Assembly (NCBI RefSeq): GCF_014633365.1
Contig: NC_068346.1
Location: 36,953,191 to 37,017,190 of the forward strand
Reading direction: 5' to 3'
Origin: Diospyros lotus
Lineage: Eukaryota > Streptophyta > Magnoliopsida > Ericales > Ebenaceae
DNA: 64,000 nucleotides
The position numbers and the translations under genes are program-made. The notes beneath the pieces were generated by a model. It saw only the letters and a program-made list of their open reading frames with translations, did not search any database and was not told where the DNA came from. Below are positions 24,612-36,389 of the stretch, one piece after another (within the stretch, counting starts at the first letter, position 1; every line of letters begins with the position of its first letter).

Positions 24612-26772
24612 TCTCAATGTAATTGCTTGAAAGTGGTAGCTTCCCTTCTCTCACGCTGTGATGTTTATTTGACATAATGGGCAGTTGCCAAAGTAGATGA
24701 TCTTGTATATGGGTGAGGTAGGGTTCATTTCGTGTTAGTAGCAAGCTCTTGGCTTTGTTGTCATGTCCTTGTTCTAATGATATTTTTACGACATTGGTCT
24801 AAATCTAAGCTTGGTTCGGCTTTAATCACATCTATGATGAGGTTCGAAAAGTGACCCAAATCGAACCATATGTTGACTTGTTTTGGGCTGAAACTTACCC
24901 AATAGTTAGGCAAGAAAGTGATAATTGCAAAGCCCCCCAACTATGTGAAGGTAAGCAGCAATGAGGGCTCTAAGAGTGAAAGGTGGCCCTCCTAAATCCA
25001 CACAAAGAGGGAGGTGACACGAGCCTGCAGTCACCCCCCACTTTCACACTCCCAACATATCTAAACTTAAAATGGCTTTTCAACTCTTTTACGGCTCTTC
25101 AAGTAATTTTAAGCGTGCTCCTTAGGATAAGTTTTAAGCCCCATCATTGCTTCTTTGTCTTGACTATCATCTTCTCAAAACAATATAGGTTTCCCCCATC
25201 TACTTTACGCAAGAGTTCAACCATGTCGTCTCAATAGCCATCTTGTTGGGAGTTGAACTTACAAGCTAAAATCAACATCCTAACTCCTAAGCCATAAAAA
25301 TCAACATCCTAAGTTCCTAAGCCATAAAATGAAATATTGGGCGGGTGACTGGAGATGGAAATGACAATATTAGGGTTCATGATTGGCATGGTTGATTTGG
25401 AGCAGTACCCAGCATCTGACTGAAAGAAGAAGCATCTTCTCAGGCTCTGTTCTCAGTCCTGCAACCCCACCATACATGGCCAAGCAAAAATCAACCATAT
25501 GGGCTGATGCATGCTCTGAGTTACTGTCCCTATAACTGTATATGACCCATCATTTTCTCATTTTTAGGGCATATCACACTCCAGAAGATGGATGATGAGG
25601 ACTGAGGAGGAAAAAGAAACAAAAAAAGTAAAATAAAAAATAGTGCCCAAGTATTAGGAAACATAATTATGATAATTATAATTTAATTGTGTATTTTGGG
25701 TACGTACTTATGGCACTCTAATTAACCAGTGGGCCGCCTCTGGATCATATGGTCCACAGACTAACTCAACTCAGCCGTATTCACAGCTATGCATGACACA
25801 TGTATGCCCACATGTGAATGATATGAGCATGAAGTGTGATGAGGACCCACAAACCATCCATATGTTATATACCCACTAAATGTTATTACATTTATGTGTT
25901 AATATTTTATTTTACTATACTAACGATAAATTTTTTTAATAAAAAAATTAATTTATAAAAAATGTGAATGATCTTAATTTGCATGTTTTCGTTATTAATT
26001 TTCATATTAAACACATAGGAAATAAACTATTCAATGTATGTTGGAAAATGGGACGTATATTCAATAATGCTGCATATATATATATATATATATTAATTAT
26101 GGTATTTGGAACAAAATATTATATTTTTGTTTCGATGCCAAAACCTACAAGAAAGAACATGACTAGTTTTCCTAATATACTCTCTGACACTCAAAAATTA
26201 ATATAATAAATAAGTAATAAATATATATAAATTTTATTAGTTATCTCAAAGAAATATTAGTTTTTATACAAGAGAGTATGAATTAAGAAAATTGAGATAT
26301 TCAAAGTTTATCTCTAAAACTCTAATGCTTATGCCCGATTATCTCAAACTAACAAAGAGTTTATTGGAGCAAAAAAATCAAATACTAATTCTAGATTTTT
26401 TGAAGACGAGGTGAATTATAATATTTAGAGTTATCTCTGATTATTCTTGAGATAGATGATTTCGAGCTAGTAAAAATTGCTCAGAGCAAATAGAGATAAA
26501 TGTTAGGTTCGAATTCTCTAACACGATGATCGAAAAGTTAGATGTCGATGATTATCAGTTTGGTGAAGAGACATGGATCATCTTTCTGCAATATAAGATT
26601 AATTGATCTTCATAGTAGTTTCCTATTTTTGGTTATTTCCCATCATATCATATATCCATGTGTATGTATGTATGTACATGGATCGTAGCAGCCCCCATGG
26701 CGCAGCCAACGCCTTCAAATCACGAGCTGGCATCTTTGATCTCACGCTATCTCTGTCTTCGCCCTCTCCCTC
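24612..26772. other. Intergenic DNA and promoter region of the NAC gene
   Basis: AT-rich sequence with a TA run near 26075-26092. The frame at 24983-25237 has no recognisable content. Nothing else could be supported. Confidence 0.5.
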
Positions 26773-26780
26773 TATAAATA
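26773..26780 (+). promoter_or_regulatory. TATA box of the XND1-type NAC gene
   Basis: TATAAATA lies about 120 bases upstream of the ATG at 26899. A CTT-rich leader follows near 26830-26846. Confidence 0.55.
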
Positions 26781-26898
26781 TCATATCCCACAATCGAACC
26801 TTCAATTTATAACGCCCCATGTAACAATCTTCTTCTTCTTCTTCTTGTCTGCGTTTCTCTTTAAGATAGAGAATTAATTTAGCTATATACAGTGTATA

Positions 26899-27513
26899 AT
26901 GAGTGATACTAACAATGTGAACCTGCCGCCGGGGTTCCGATTCTACCCCACCGACGAGGAGCTCATCGTCCATTTCCTCCACCGCAAAGCTGCCCTCTTG
27001 CCCTGCCACCCCGACGTCATCCCCGATCTCGACCTCTTCCCTTACGATCCCTGGGATTTACATGGTCAGCGATTATTGAGTTTACAATACAACTCTCTCT
27101 CTCTCGATTATTCTTACAGAATTAATTTGTAGAGGGCATGCGTATTTATACTTTAAAGTTTGCAGGAAAAGCTATGGCGGAGGGGAACAAGTGGTACTTC
27201 TTCAGCAGGAAGACTGATCAGAATAGAAATACAGGTAGTGGGTACTGGAAAGCATTGGGAACAGATGAAGCAGTATTCAGTAACTCTACTGGGAAGAGAG
27301 TGGGTACGAAGAAATATTACGTCTTCTATGTGGGGGAAGCTCCGGCCGGCGTCCAAACCAATTGGATAATGCACGAGTACAGGCTCCCGGATTCTGCTTC
27401 CACCAGCAAGCCATCCTCAAGACGATCCAATCCAAAACTGCAGGTAATTATTTAATCAGATACGAGTATAGACAGTATTAATTATCTTGATTAAAACATA
27501 TTAAATTGGGTTA

Positions 27514-27550
<37 letters not shown>

Positions 27551-27699
27551 GTTGGCAGGATTACAGCAAATGGGTTCTGTGTCGAGTGTACGAGCGCAGC
27601 AACGAGGAGGACGGCGGCGATGGAGCGGATCAGCTTTCATGCTTGGACGAAGTGTTCCTGTCGATGGATGATTATGATGAAATCAGTTTGCCAAATTAG
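26899..27699 (+). CDS. XND1: Short NAC-domain transcription factor of the XND1 (ANAC104) type
   Basis: Exons 26899-27064, 27166-27443 and 27559-27699 join to 194 residues with consistent GT..AG borders. NAC subdomains appear in order: LPPGFRFYPTDEELIVHFL, DLFPYDPWDLHG, EGNKWYFFSRK, GSGYWKALGTDEAV, GTKKYYVFYVGEAP, NWIMHEYRLP, and the third exon gives the DYSKWVLCRVYE block. The protein ends soon after the NAC domain with a short acidic tail (DEVFLSMDDYDEI). That short form is typical of XND1, a negative regulator of xylem vessel secondary-wall formation and cell death. Intron positions match the common NAC pattern. A (CTTT)n tract forms the polypyrimidine stretch of intron 2. The symbol rests on architecture and remembered family sequence. 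Confidence 0.92.
27516..27550 (+). repeat. (CTTT)n microsatellite at the intron 2 acceptor
   Basis: About nine CTTT units end eight bases before the acceptor AG at 27557-27558. The repeat serves as the pyrimidine tract of the splice site. Confidence 0.9.
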
Positions 27700-29394
27700 T
27701 ATTCAGATCCAGTAATGCAGGAGAGCTAGCTAGCTATAGCTATGCAGGCTTCTCCCTTATTAATCACACACACACACACATATATATATATATCTTGTCT
27801 TTATATATATATGTGTGTGTGTGCATATATAGATTTCAACTGGTGTATAATAATATATATTTGTTATATATGTTGTCACCATATTTATAAATAGCTAGCA
27901 AAATGGTGGTGAAAAGTAGAGAGAGGTGGTGGAGGTGGAGCCCTGAGAGCACCATATTTATAAATAGTCTGATGAGCAATGCATGCTTGGCCTCATATAC
28001 TTTGAAATACAAAGGAGAAAGGAATCCTTCGGAACTTTCTCTTTTTGGGTGCATCTTATTGATGGGTTCTGCTTTGGTTGTGGAATTTCGCAGGCCAAAC
28101 TGCTTGCTTGCTTGCTAGTACTGCCTCTGCCTGGCCATGGTGCCTCTCTGCTTGCTTAGACAAGCATCTGCTCATGCGTGATGGAAGCACCACTCACTCT
28201 CACTCTCACTCTCACTCTCACGCTAGCTAGCTTAGCTACTTCACTCTCTACGCCACAGTGGACTCTCGCCTATCCCCACATTAATCTTAATTTTAAGCAC
28301 CAATCTGGGTGTCTAATGGGTCAGTTTAGACAGTTTAAAAAAGATTTTTTAAACTAAATCATCACTTGTTTCAAACCACCATTTGAATCATATCTTGGTT
28401 GCTTGGGCGGTTCAAAAAATGTAAAGTTCTAAATTAAAAGACATAATCACCCAGGTCATCAAAAGATCATGATAATTGGTCAGTTCATAATTGATTTTTT
28501 CAGCAATCCAAATTGCCACCGACCACCCAGATCAAAAGATCATGGTTTGGTGGTTTGGGGCACATCTGGTCTCTTGTGTTGTTGATATATCATGAAGATA
28601 TGGATGGTACGGAGGCTAATGAAGTGGTGGCAAAGCCTCTAAATGTACAGTGAAGTGAGTTGGGTTTAAATGGAACTGTCCTGTCATATCCGAGGTGGTA
28701 TGGTAATTGGGTTGATGTTAATCCTTTGGGTGACTGCAAATATCCCAAATAAATCATGCCGCAATTGGAACACTAATTAACACATACACGACAAACAATT
28801 AGTTGTCTCAAATATAACATATTATTATGTCACAGATATTTAAAAGTGTCTAAACCCTGTTTAATTAGTCAGCCGACCATTGCCAAAGTTAATTAATTTC
28901 TTAATATTGATATGACCCCATTCATTAGAATGGGGTTGAATGATTCAGTGATTAGTAATTAGTAATTAGGACGAACTTTAGTAAGCACTAGCTAGGCAGG
29001 CTAATAATAGTGACCATGTGGTGTGGAAAGTGAGGTATGTGCATGTGTAACCTTACTGATAACGTCACGTGATCCCCAAGGCAGAGAGAGAGAAAGAGAG
29101 AGAGAGAGAGTTTGTTTTAAGTGGTAGCTCAGTGGGAGACACCACGATTCGGGATATGTATTAAGTTTGAGTTTTATGAGTTTGGACTAATAATATTTGT
29201 CGTTGTTTGATGTCTGTGTAATCTTCGTTATTATTAGTTGAGATCTGATGTTAAATAAAGTAATGAGACTATTGTGAAAGTTTAGTCAACTCAATATTTT
29301 AAATAATAATAATATTCTAACAATAGATTTAATTACTATATACATGATGTGTGTTATAAGCAAACGTTCATCAAAAGTTATAAAAGCCCAAAAA
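27700..29394. other. Intergenic DNA with several microsatellites
   Basis: Includes the 3' UTR of the NAC gene, CA/TA runs at about 27768-27822, a (CACTCT)n run at about 28190-28222 and a GA run at about 29082-29110. No gene was recognised. Confidence 0.55.
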
Positions 29395-29753
29395 TTTCAA
29401 AATATTATTTTGTGTTTAAAATGATAGTCAAAACATCTCCAAGAGTTCTTGTCTCACGAACATTGAAAAAGCTTAGAGAAGATATGGTCTCTTGGATAGT
29501 CTCCCAGAGACCGTAATGAAGCTCTAGGAGACTATAACATTATGAAAGTTTATCTTGTAAATTTTTCTTTAATTGGGAGGTGGAGGCTCGAAAAAAGTGT
29601 AAATAAAATAATTTCGACATTTGAATTTTTTTTGGATAGTTTCACGAGAATGATAGACACTATACATAAGAATTATAATTCTATCACAAAATTTCATATT
29701 CTTCTATAAATAAATGAGCTTTCATTCTAAAAAAAAAAAAATATTTTTGATAT
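29395..29753 (+). repeat. Interspersed repeat R1, copy 2, left part
   Basis: Matches copy 1 (8935-9790) in blocks such as 29545-29610. The match stops at 29753, where a gypsy-type LTR begins, and resumes at about 31220. The repeat was therefore present before the insertion. Confidence 0.55.
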
Positions 29754-31219
29754 TGTCGACGTTCGGAATCAGTCGATTATGATTCATAGGCTCACAATGA
29801 AATAATAATCACAAATGCAAAGAGGATGAACAAATGATAAGACATACACGGACAGTTTTTACGTAGTTCGACCAGAACGATGCATACTTTATAATTGTTC
29901 TTTGGTTATTCCAACAGAGTAAGAGTATATGATTGTTGTTCATCCTCCCTACAATGGTGTTTTTGACACCCATTATAGTGTGGGTTGTTTAAAACTTACA
30001 TGAAATCTAAAATAATAGGATAATATTATGGAGACAAGATGTCATTATCAATCCCATAAAATCGGGAGTGGATCCCGCATTATAAGGGATCTGGTTTGCC
30101 TCAGATAAAGTGGGTGGGTCCTTATCTCCGGTTGTTCCGTGGCTTTGTTGTTATGCGAATTGAAAGATTAGACCAGCTTATTCAGTTAAGCCAAAGAGCT
30201 GGTAGCATTACTGGGAGTTCGCTCAGTTCTGCGATCTGAGCTCGGGTCTTAGCGACGTATGACCTAACGAGCTCAGCTTTGGGTCTATTGGGTTTCAGGA
30301 GATTAAGTTAGTTTGTTGGGTTGAGTTCACGTGAGGCTAGTGGAAGTGATCGACGTATACGTCTATGGGTAGACGAGCAAGGCCAGCCCAAGAGTTCAGA
30401 TTTTGAGATGTGAAATGGCATTCTTGGGTTTCAGGGTAGAGTGTACGTGCTAAACTTTTGGGAGTTGAGGCAGAAAATTTTGGATGAAGCCCACAGAGCT
30501 AAGTATACCGTGCATCCAGGAGCCACGAAGATGTATCGAGATCTTCAGGAAATCTATTGGTGGCCTGGGATGAAGGCCAACGTGGCTAGGAGGGTGGCAC
30601 AATGTGATATATGCCAAAGGGTAAAAATTGAACACCAGAAACCCGCATGGTTGATGAGACCTTTGGAAGTTCCTGAGTGGAAATGAAAACATATCACAAT
30701 GGATTTCGTAACAAGATTTCCAAAGAGTCGAAGGGGCTGTGATGCCATTTGGGTTGTGATAGACAGGTTGACAAAGTCAGCGCATTTCCTACCTACGAGG
30801 ATGGATCAACTGGTACGAAAATTTACAGAACAGTACGTAAAGGAAATAGTACGACTCCATGGTGGGCCGGTAAGTATAGTTTCAGATCGGGACCCGAGGT
30901 TCACCTCGAGGTTTTGGGAGAGTTTGCAGAAATGCATGGGGACTCAGCTAAAATTGAGTACGACTTATCATCCCCAGACTGACGGGCAATTAGAGAAGAC
31001 AATTTAAGCACTTGAAGATATATTAAGATCCTGTGCCCTTAATTTTGGAGAAAATTGGGAGGAGCATCTGTCATTGGTAGAATTCACGTACAACAATAGT
31101 TACCACGGCAGCATCGGGATGGCTCCTTATGAGATTTTGTATGAAAGAAAGTGTCGGTCGCCTATCTGTTGGACTGAAGTAGGGGATAAGAAATGGTACG
31201 AAAAATACTTATAACTGAT
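29754..31219 (+). mobile_element. Deleted Ty3/gypsy element: LTR plus integrase remnant
   Basis: The sequence starting with TGTCGACGTTCGG matches, with many substitutions, the complement of the solo LTR at 43718-44340 for about 550 bases. An integrase remnant follows (30432-31190). The last 30 or so bases (GGTACGAAAAATACTTATAAC) match the far end of the solo LTR. Flanks read GATAT at 29749-29753 and GATAC at 31220-31224, a plausible 5-bp target duplication with one change. Most of the internal region and most of the second LTR are missing. Confidence 0.75.
30432..31190 (+). pseudogene. Broken Ty3/gypsy integrase fragment
   Basis: The frame encodes the H2C2 zinc region (HRAKYTVHPGATKMYRDL, CDICQRVK) and the start of the catalytic core ([28 protein letters not shown]), then MAPYEILYERKCRSPICW. 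It is interrupted by in-frame stops near 30684 and 31006 and ends abruptly at 31190. No reverse transcriptase, RNase H or chromodomain is left nearby. It is non-functional. Confidence 0.9.
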
Positions 31220-31390
31220 ACTGATTTCAATATTATATTAAAATATTCTATAAAATTTAGTGTCTAACTTAAGTATTGGAGTGTTTGTATGGAAATTGTC
31301 ATGCGTTATTTCATCATTCTTTTTCTTACAGAATTTAAGTGATTTGACAATGTTATTTCTAATAAATAAATTTATTATTGTGTTTAACCT
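31220..31390 (+). repeat. Interspersed repeat R1, copy 2, right part
   Basis: Continues the match to copy 1 after the gypsy insertion. The block 31262-31385 corresponds to about 9665-9790. Confidence 0.55.
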
Positions 31391-32706
31391 ACAACCACAT
31401 AAAAAGTTGAATGAATAGTTGAAGTTGGTTTATTTCGCCATAAATAAATATTTGAACATTTAGGGATACGAGTTTAAATCTTGTTAATTCACTTAATTTT
31501 TATTTTTTTTAACAAGATACATAAAAATATTTTAAAAAATACTTTATTAATAAAATTTTGTACCATCAAAATATAATATTTACTTATATAATGATAGTAA
31601 TCATACGAATGATTGTGCCGAAAGTGAGGGCATGTATGGAGCAAGGGTAGTTATGGTAATCCATGATTCTATTACATCAAAAGTCAAAATCCAAAGCTTA
31701 CATATTGAGTCAACCATAAAGAAATTTATTTTTTAATTAAAAGACGAATAGTAATAAAGCCAAAATGTATTATTACTTTATTGGTTACACTTACTTTATT
31801 GCTAATTAGGTTAAATGTATTAGGAAGTGGTAAAGCTGAAATGTATTATTTAATTCGGACATTCATGAGATTTTTAATAATTAGGAACCACAATATGATT
31901 AAACCCACTTTGTTAATTACCATAATCTTGATATTTATTACCATCATCTCAAACTTGCTTCAAATTACATTTACTATCATATGATCTTTGTAAGATTATT
32001 ATATTCTATTAATTTTATTCGAGTTGAATGAAACCAAACTCTTATTGGTAAGGCTTGGAGAGACCCAAATGAAATATGGGTTTGTCACATAATTTCAATT
32101 CAAGAAAATAAAAATGTTACACAAATTCTTAAATTTGACATTTGTAGTGGCACTCTATATTGATGGTTAAATATTTAATGATGATTATTCATATTGATTA
32201 ATAAATAATCAATTTATGAAGATTATTTATCAAATTTATTAGTGACAAACTTATTTGCGAGTATAGCATTTGTCAATTCATAGTTTGTGTTATTGTCAAA
32301 AATTCAACAAGTAAAATTTGTACAAGAATAGCTTAAGCTATGGTAGAACTAGGCAAAGAATAAGATTAAGAGAGTTAACTATTATTTAGGGGAACTCATG
32401 TTATTTTTTTTTTGGATTACGTCTTATTACTGGCGTTCTCAGCCACCCCGCCTTTAGAGCTATACTGAGGAGATAAATCGATGAATGTGTCTGAATGATT
32501 AGGGTGGTAGGCCTTGACACCACTAATGTCACTTCTAAAATCCTCTCGCAGAAGGAAACATTCTGCTTCCTTCAAGAATCAAACCTACACTGAGAACTCC
32601 CTAACAAACTTTCAATCTACCCTTTTACCACTCCGCTATGCCTTGAGAGGACAAACAATTGTTTGGAAAAAGCTCCTGCAAGACAATAATCAGGAGTTGT
32701 CAAGGA
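31391..32706. other. Intergenic AT-rich DNA
   Basis: No gene was seen. The more GC-balanced block at about 32405-32650, preceded by a T run, has in complement a tRNA B-box-like motif (GGTTTGATTC) and may be an old SINE, but this is weak. Confidence 0.4.
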
Positions 32707-32711
32707 GAAAG

Positions 32712-33400
32712 TGTTAGGAACTCAAGTCTCAACCCTTGAGGTTTGGGACACACCCGGCTTGGACAGCAGCCCGGGCATTGGCGCAACAGGCGAGAGTTCT
32801 CAGCAACCCGATAGCAGTGACAAGCATGCTGCGCCAAGCGAGGCTCCGCCATACCAACCAGTGCACCAACAGGTGTCATCTGGGGTCGCAGCCCAGCACC
32901 AGCATGCACAGTCAGCCCACAGTGTAGCCACAAGGGGCCAACCTAGCCCAGCATGATGAAGCCCACCAGACCTGGCCCATCACAGGCCCAGTCTAGCAAG
33001 CCCATCAGCCCATTTCGTCCAGCCATCAGATGAAGACCAAGAGCCAAGTCAGTTCACTTGATCTGGCTCCTTTAATAGATACATAATTGCATACATTATG
33101 TATTTTCTTTAATTGCTCTTTTATTTTCAGCATTCATGTATCTCTTTATTTCCAACATTGATGCATTGCATTATTGCTTGCATTCATGTAGATGCTTAAG
33201 TTACAAATCTGCATTCATGTACTTAGGCATCTAAAGGGTCATTGCCAGCCACTATATAAGGCTTTGATCTCCTTTCATTTGAGGCTAATGAGTAATCAAA
33301 AAACGTAACTAGTGAAGTGTTCTTCACAATCCTGATTTCTACCTTCTATCCTGTGATAGTTAGGCAAAAATCACCCTTCCGGGAACCAGGGCATCCATCA
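32712..33400 (+). repeat. 5' LTR (689 bp)
   Basis: Direct copy of 35250-35938. A TATATAAGG motif at about 33254 could be the promoter TATA element. Confidence 0.93.
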
Positions 33401-33556
33401 TTGGTGCTCTCGTTGAGAGGTTTGCCATCCTCTCTTTCGAAGCTCTGGTGCTTGGAAGACGTTTCCAGAAGTTGTCTATCCAACGGTCATCCAACAATGA
33501 CGGGATGACAGACGCACAAGGACCGTATTGAGAATTTGGAGAACATAGCCAACACC

Positions 33557-34258
33557 ATGGACGAAAAATTCTCACGATTGGAGCGGACGCTACAGAATCT
33601 GACCATCTTGGTGGAGCAGCAGCAGCAACAAGCGCCAAGGCGCAACAATAGCCGCTCATCTTCCCACAGGCAGCGATCTGTGGCATCAGCTAGCCAGAGG
33701 TCCAATTCGGGCTCTGATGGTGAATTCGAGACAGACGCACGAGGCGGTAATTGGAATCCCACAAGCACCAACCGGCCAGCCTTCAAACCACGCCTACAAT
33801 TTCCCACATTTTCGGGTGAGGATCCTATCTCTTGGCTCAATCGTGCCAATTTATTTTTCAAGTCACAAGACATGAGCAGTAAGGAAAAGGTGGAGTATGC
33901 CGCCTATTACCTTGAGGGCGAGGCGAGCCATTGGTGGCAGTGGCTGTCACGCACCTATGACAACCAAGGCAAGGGCATCCGTTGGAAGGATTTTGAAATG
34001 GAGGTACGCACCCGTTTTGGCCCTACCGGCTTTGTGGACTATGATGAAGTCCTGTCAAAGATGCGGCAGACAGGATCCTTGAGGGACTACCAGCAGGAAT
34101 TCGAAAGGGTGGCCACACAAGTTGAAGATTGGCCAGAGAAGGCCTTGATCGGGGCATTCATTGGGGGCCTATTTCCGGATATTGTTGCAGAAGTCAAGCT
34201 TCACCAACCCACCACGATGCGCCAAGCAATTGATATTGCTCGGCTGAAAGATGACTAG
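33557..34258 (+). pseudogene. Retrotransposon gag region, ended by TAG
   Basis: The encoded protein has a Gln-rich N-terminus, then the Ty3/gypsy retrotrans_gag domain (FSGEDPISWLNRANLFF, YLEGEASHWWQWL, DYQQEFERVATQVEDWPE). It ends at a TAG (34256-34258). The next frame continues without a shift, so this is a single nonsense codon inside what was one gag-pol frame. Confidence 0.88.
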
Positions 34259-35494
34259 TTGCGCTCCATGCGCAAGGCGACTGCGCACAAAGGGCCTGGC
34301 ACGGACGAATCTAGTTCCAGCACGCACGAGGGAAAGCCACCGCTTGTGCCACAAGTCGCAGGTAGCAAGCAAATACCGCCTGGAGTCCGAAGGCTATCAT
34401 ATGCCGAGATGCAGAGGAAGCGAGAGCAAGGCCTTTGCTTCAACTGCAACGAAAAATTTACCATCGGCCACAAGTGCAAAGTAGCCCAATCTTTTTTTAT
34501 CGAGGTAGATGACCCACCAAAGGAGGAGGAAGATGAAGAGTCACACCCACACATGCCTTTTAACATGCCTGCAGCCAACAACGAGATGGAGCCTAAGGAT
34601 CTGCCAGAGGCGTCCTTTCATGCGCTGACAGCATCCATGGGGCCACAGACTATGCTAGTGACAGCATGGCTCAAGGGCACAACCATCAGTTTGCTGATAG
34701 ATAGCGGGTCGACTTGTAACTTCATCAGCACCCAAATGGCACACCGACTATGGATTCCCACAACCAGCATTAAGCCTTTTAACGTGCAGGTTGCCACCGG
34801 AGAACGCCTCACATGCACACAGCAGTGCAGGGCCGTGAGTCTAAAGATTCAACACGTTCCAATTACTGTTGATTTATTTTCCATACCATTAGTCGGGATG
34901 GACAGTGTGTTGGGGGCGCAGTGGTTAGCCCAACTGGGCAAAGTTGTGTTTGACTACAAGCAGATGGCCATGGAGTTTACCTTAGCAGGCCAACAAGTGT
35001 GCTTGGCTATGCCAGTTTTTTCGCAACCATTCGAGGGCCATACTGATGCCAGCGATGTAGGCAGGGGCGCAATGCTTGTGCAGCAAGGCCCGCCAAATGG
35101 CCTACTGCAGCCGTTACCCGTGCCTAAGCAAATCTGGGAGGACCGCAACATAGCACCCAAGGACGAGACTTGGAAATCCATTCAGCATTCAGCCTACCAG
35201 TTTCCTCACATGCACCTTGAGGACAAGATGCTTCCGAAGGGGCGGGGAATGTTAGGAACTCAAGTCTCAACCCTTGAGGTTTGGGACACACCCGGCTCAG
35301 ACAGCAGCCCGGGCATTGGCGCAACAGGCGAGAGTTCTCAGCAACCCGATAGCAGTGACAAGCATGCTGCGCTAAGCAAGGCTCCGCCATACCAACCAGT
35401 GCACCAACAGGTGCCATCTGGGGTCGCAGCCCAGCACCAGCATGCACAGTCAGCCCACAGTGCAGCCACAAGGGGCCAACCTAGCCCAGCATGA
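34259..35494 (+). pseudogene. Retrotransposon nucleocapsid-protease frame with RNase H and integrase scraps
   Basis: In the same frame as gag, this stretch encodes a zinc knuckle (CFNCNEKFTIGHKC) and an aspartic protease with LLIDSGSTCNFIS and GAQWLAQLG. After about residue 255 come a piece of RNase H (HTDASDVGRGAMLVQQG), a piece resembling the pre-core of integrase (GLLQPLPVPKQIWEDRNI) and a chromodomain-like C-terminal end (HLEDKMLPKG). These are joined without loss of frame although reverse transcriptase and most of RNase H and integrase are missing. The frame runs on into the 3' LTR to a stop at about 35492. Confidence 0.85.
35236..35249 (+). other. Polypurine tract
   Basis: A G/A-rich run (GAAGGGGCGGGGAA, one C) directly precedes the 3' LTR, where the plus-strand primer of LTR elements lies. 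Confidence 0.75.
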
Positions 35495-35938
35495 TGAAGC
35501 CCACCAGACCTGGCCCATCACAGGCCCAGTCTAGCAAGCCCATCAGCCCATTTCGTCCAGCCATCAGATGAAGACCAAGAGCCAAGTCAGTTCACTTGAT
35601 CTGGCTCCTTTAATAGATACATAATTGCATACATTATGTATTTCTTTTAATTGCTCTTTTATTTTCAGCATTCATGTATCTCTTTATTTCCAACATTGAT
35701 GCATTGCATTATTGCTTGCATTCATGTAGATGCTTAAGTTACAAATCTGCATTCATGTACTTAGGCATCTAAGGGGTCATTGCCAGCCACTATATAAGGC
35801 TTTGATCTCCTTTCATTTGAGGCTAATGAGTAATCAAAAAACGTAACTAGTGAAGTGTTTTTCACAATCCCGATTTCTACCTTCTATCCTGTGATAGTTA
35901 GGCAAAAATCACCCTTTCGGGAACCAGGGCATCCATCA
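35250..35938 (+). repeat. 3' LTR (689 bp)
   Basis: Same length as the 5' LTR, with 12 transitional differences by eye. Confidence 0.93.
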
Positions 35939-36389
35939 GAAAGTCCCTATTTATATTTCCACAAGAGAGTGACTCGACTAGGTGTGAAGTTCTTGTCAAC
36001 GTGAAGACTATGACTGTTCGGGAAAACTTTCTCCTTTTATCTGCTCAAGCATGAGAAAGTGCATCTTCTCTGGGAGAACTTTACTTCCTCCAGATGATAG
36101 GCTACAACAGTTTGTGTTGTTGGATTGTTTTTTTGGGTATCTGAATGTATGATTTATTTCCCATAAGTTTAGTTTGGTTGGTGAAAATAACAACATTATA
36201 ATAATAGCATTCAACTATTGTTTACAAGATTGTGTTTACAATACCAATCCTCTCTGCCAAACAATCAAGACATATTGTATACTTTGTTCTAAAAATAATG
36301 GCCCCTTTGGACTTTGGTTGCTTTCAATTTCATCTTCACCAGCAAAAGGAGAATTGATGAAACATATGATATGGCTGCCTAATTAATCT

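Larger units (their letters stand above)
32707..35943 (+). mobile_element. Non-autonomous Ty3/gypsy LTR element with intact ends
   Basis: Two 689-bp LTRs (32712-33400 and 35250-35938) begin TGTTAG and end ATCCATCA. GAAAG target duplications lie at 32707-32711 and 35939-35943. I count 12 differences between the LTRs (about 98.3% identity), all transitions. A purine tract precedes the 3' LTR. Between the LTRs is one reading frame encoding gag, a zinc knuckle and an aspartic protease, followed by short scraps of RNase H and integrase. Reverse transcriptase is absent, so the copy cannot move by itself. The sequence after the 5' LTR (TTGGTGCTCTCGTTGAGAGG) is not the common initiator-Met primer site. 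Confidence 0.93.

Noticed and set aside
32711..32956. Frames in the LTRs (81 codons and similar)
   Set aside because: They are identical in both LTRs and lie in non-coding LTR sequence. The 3' one is merely the read-out of the internal frame.
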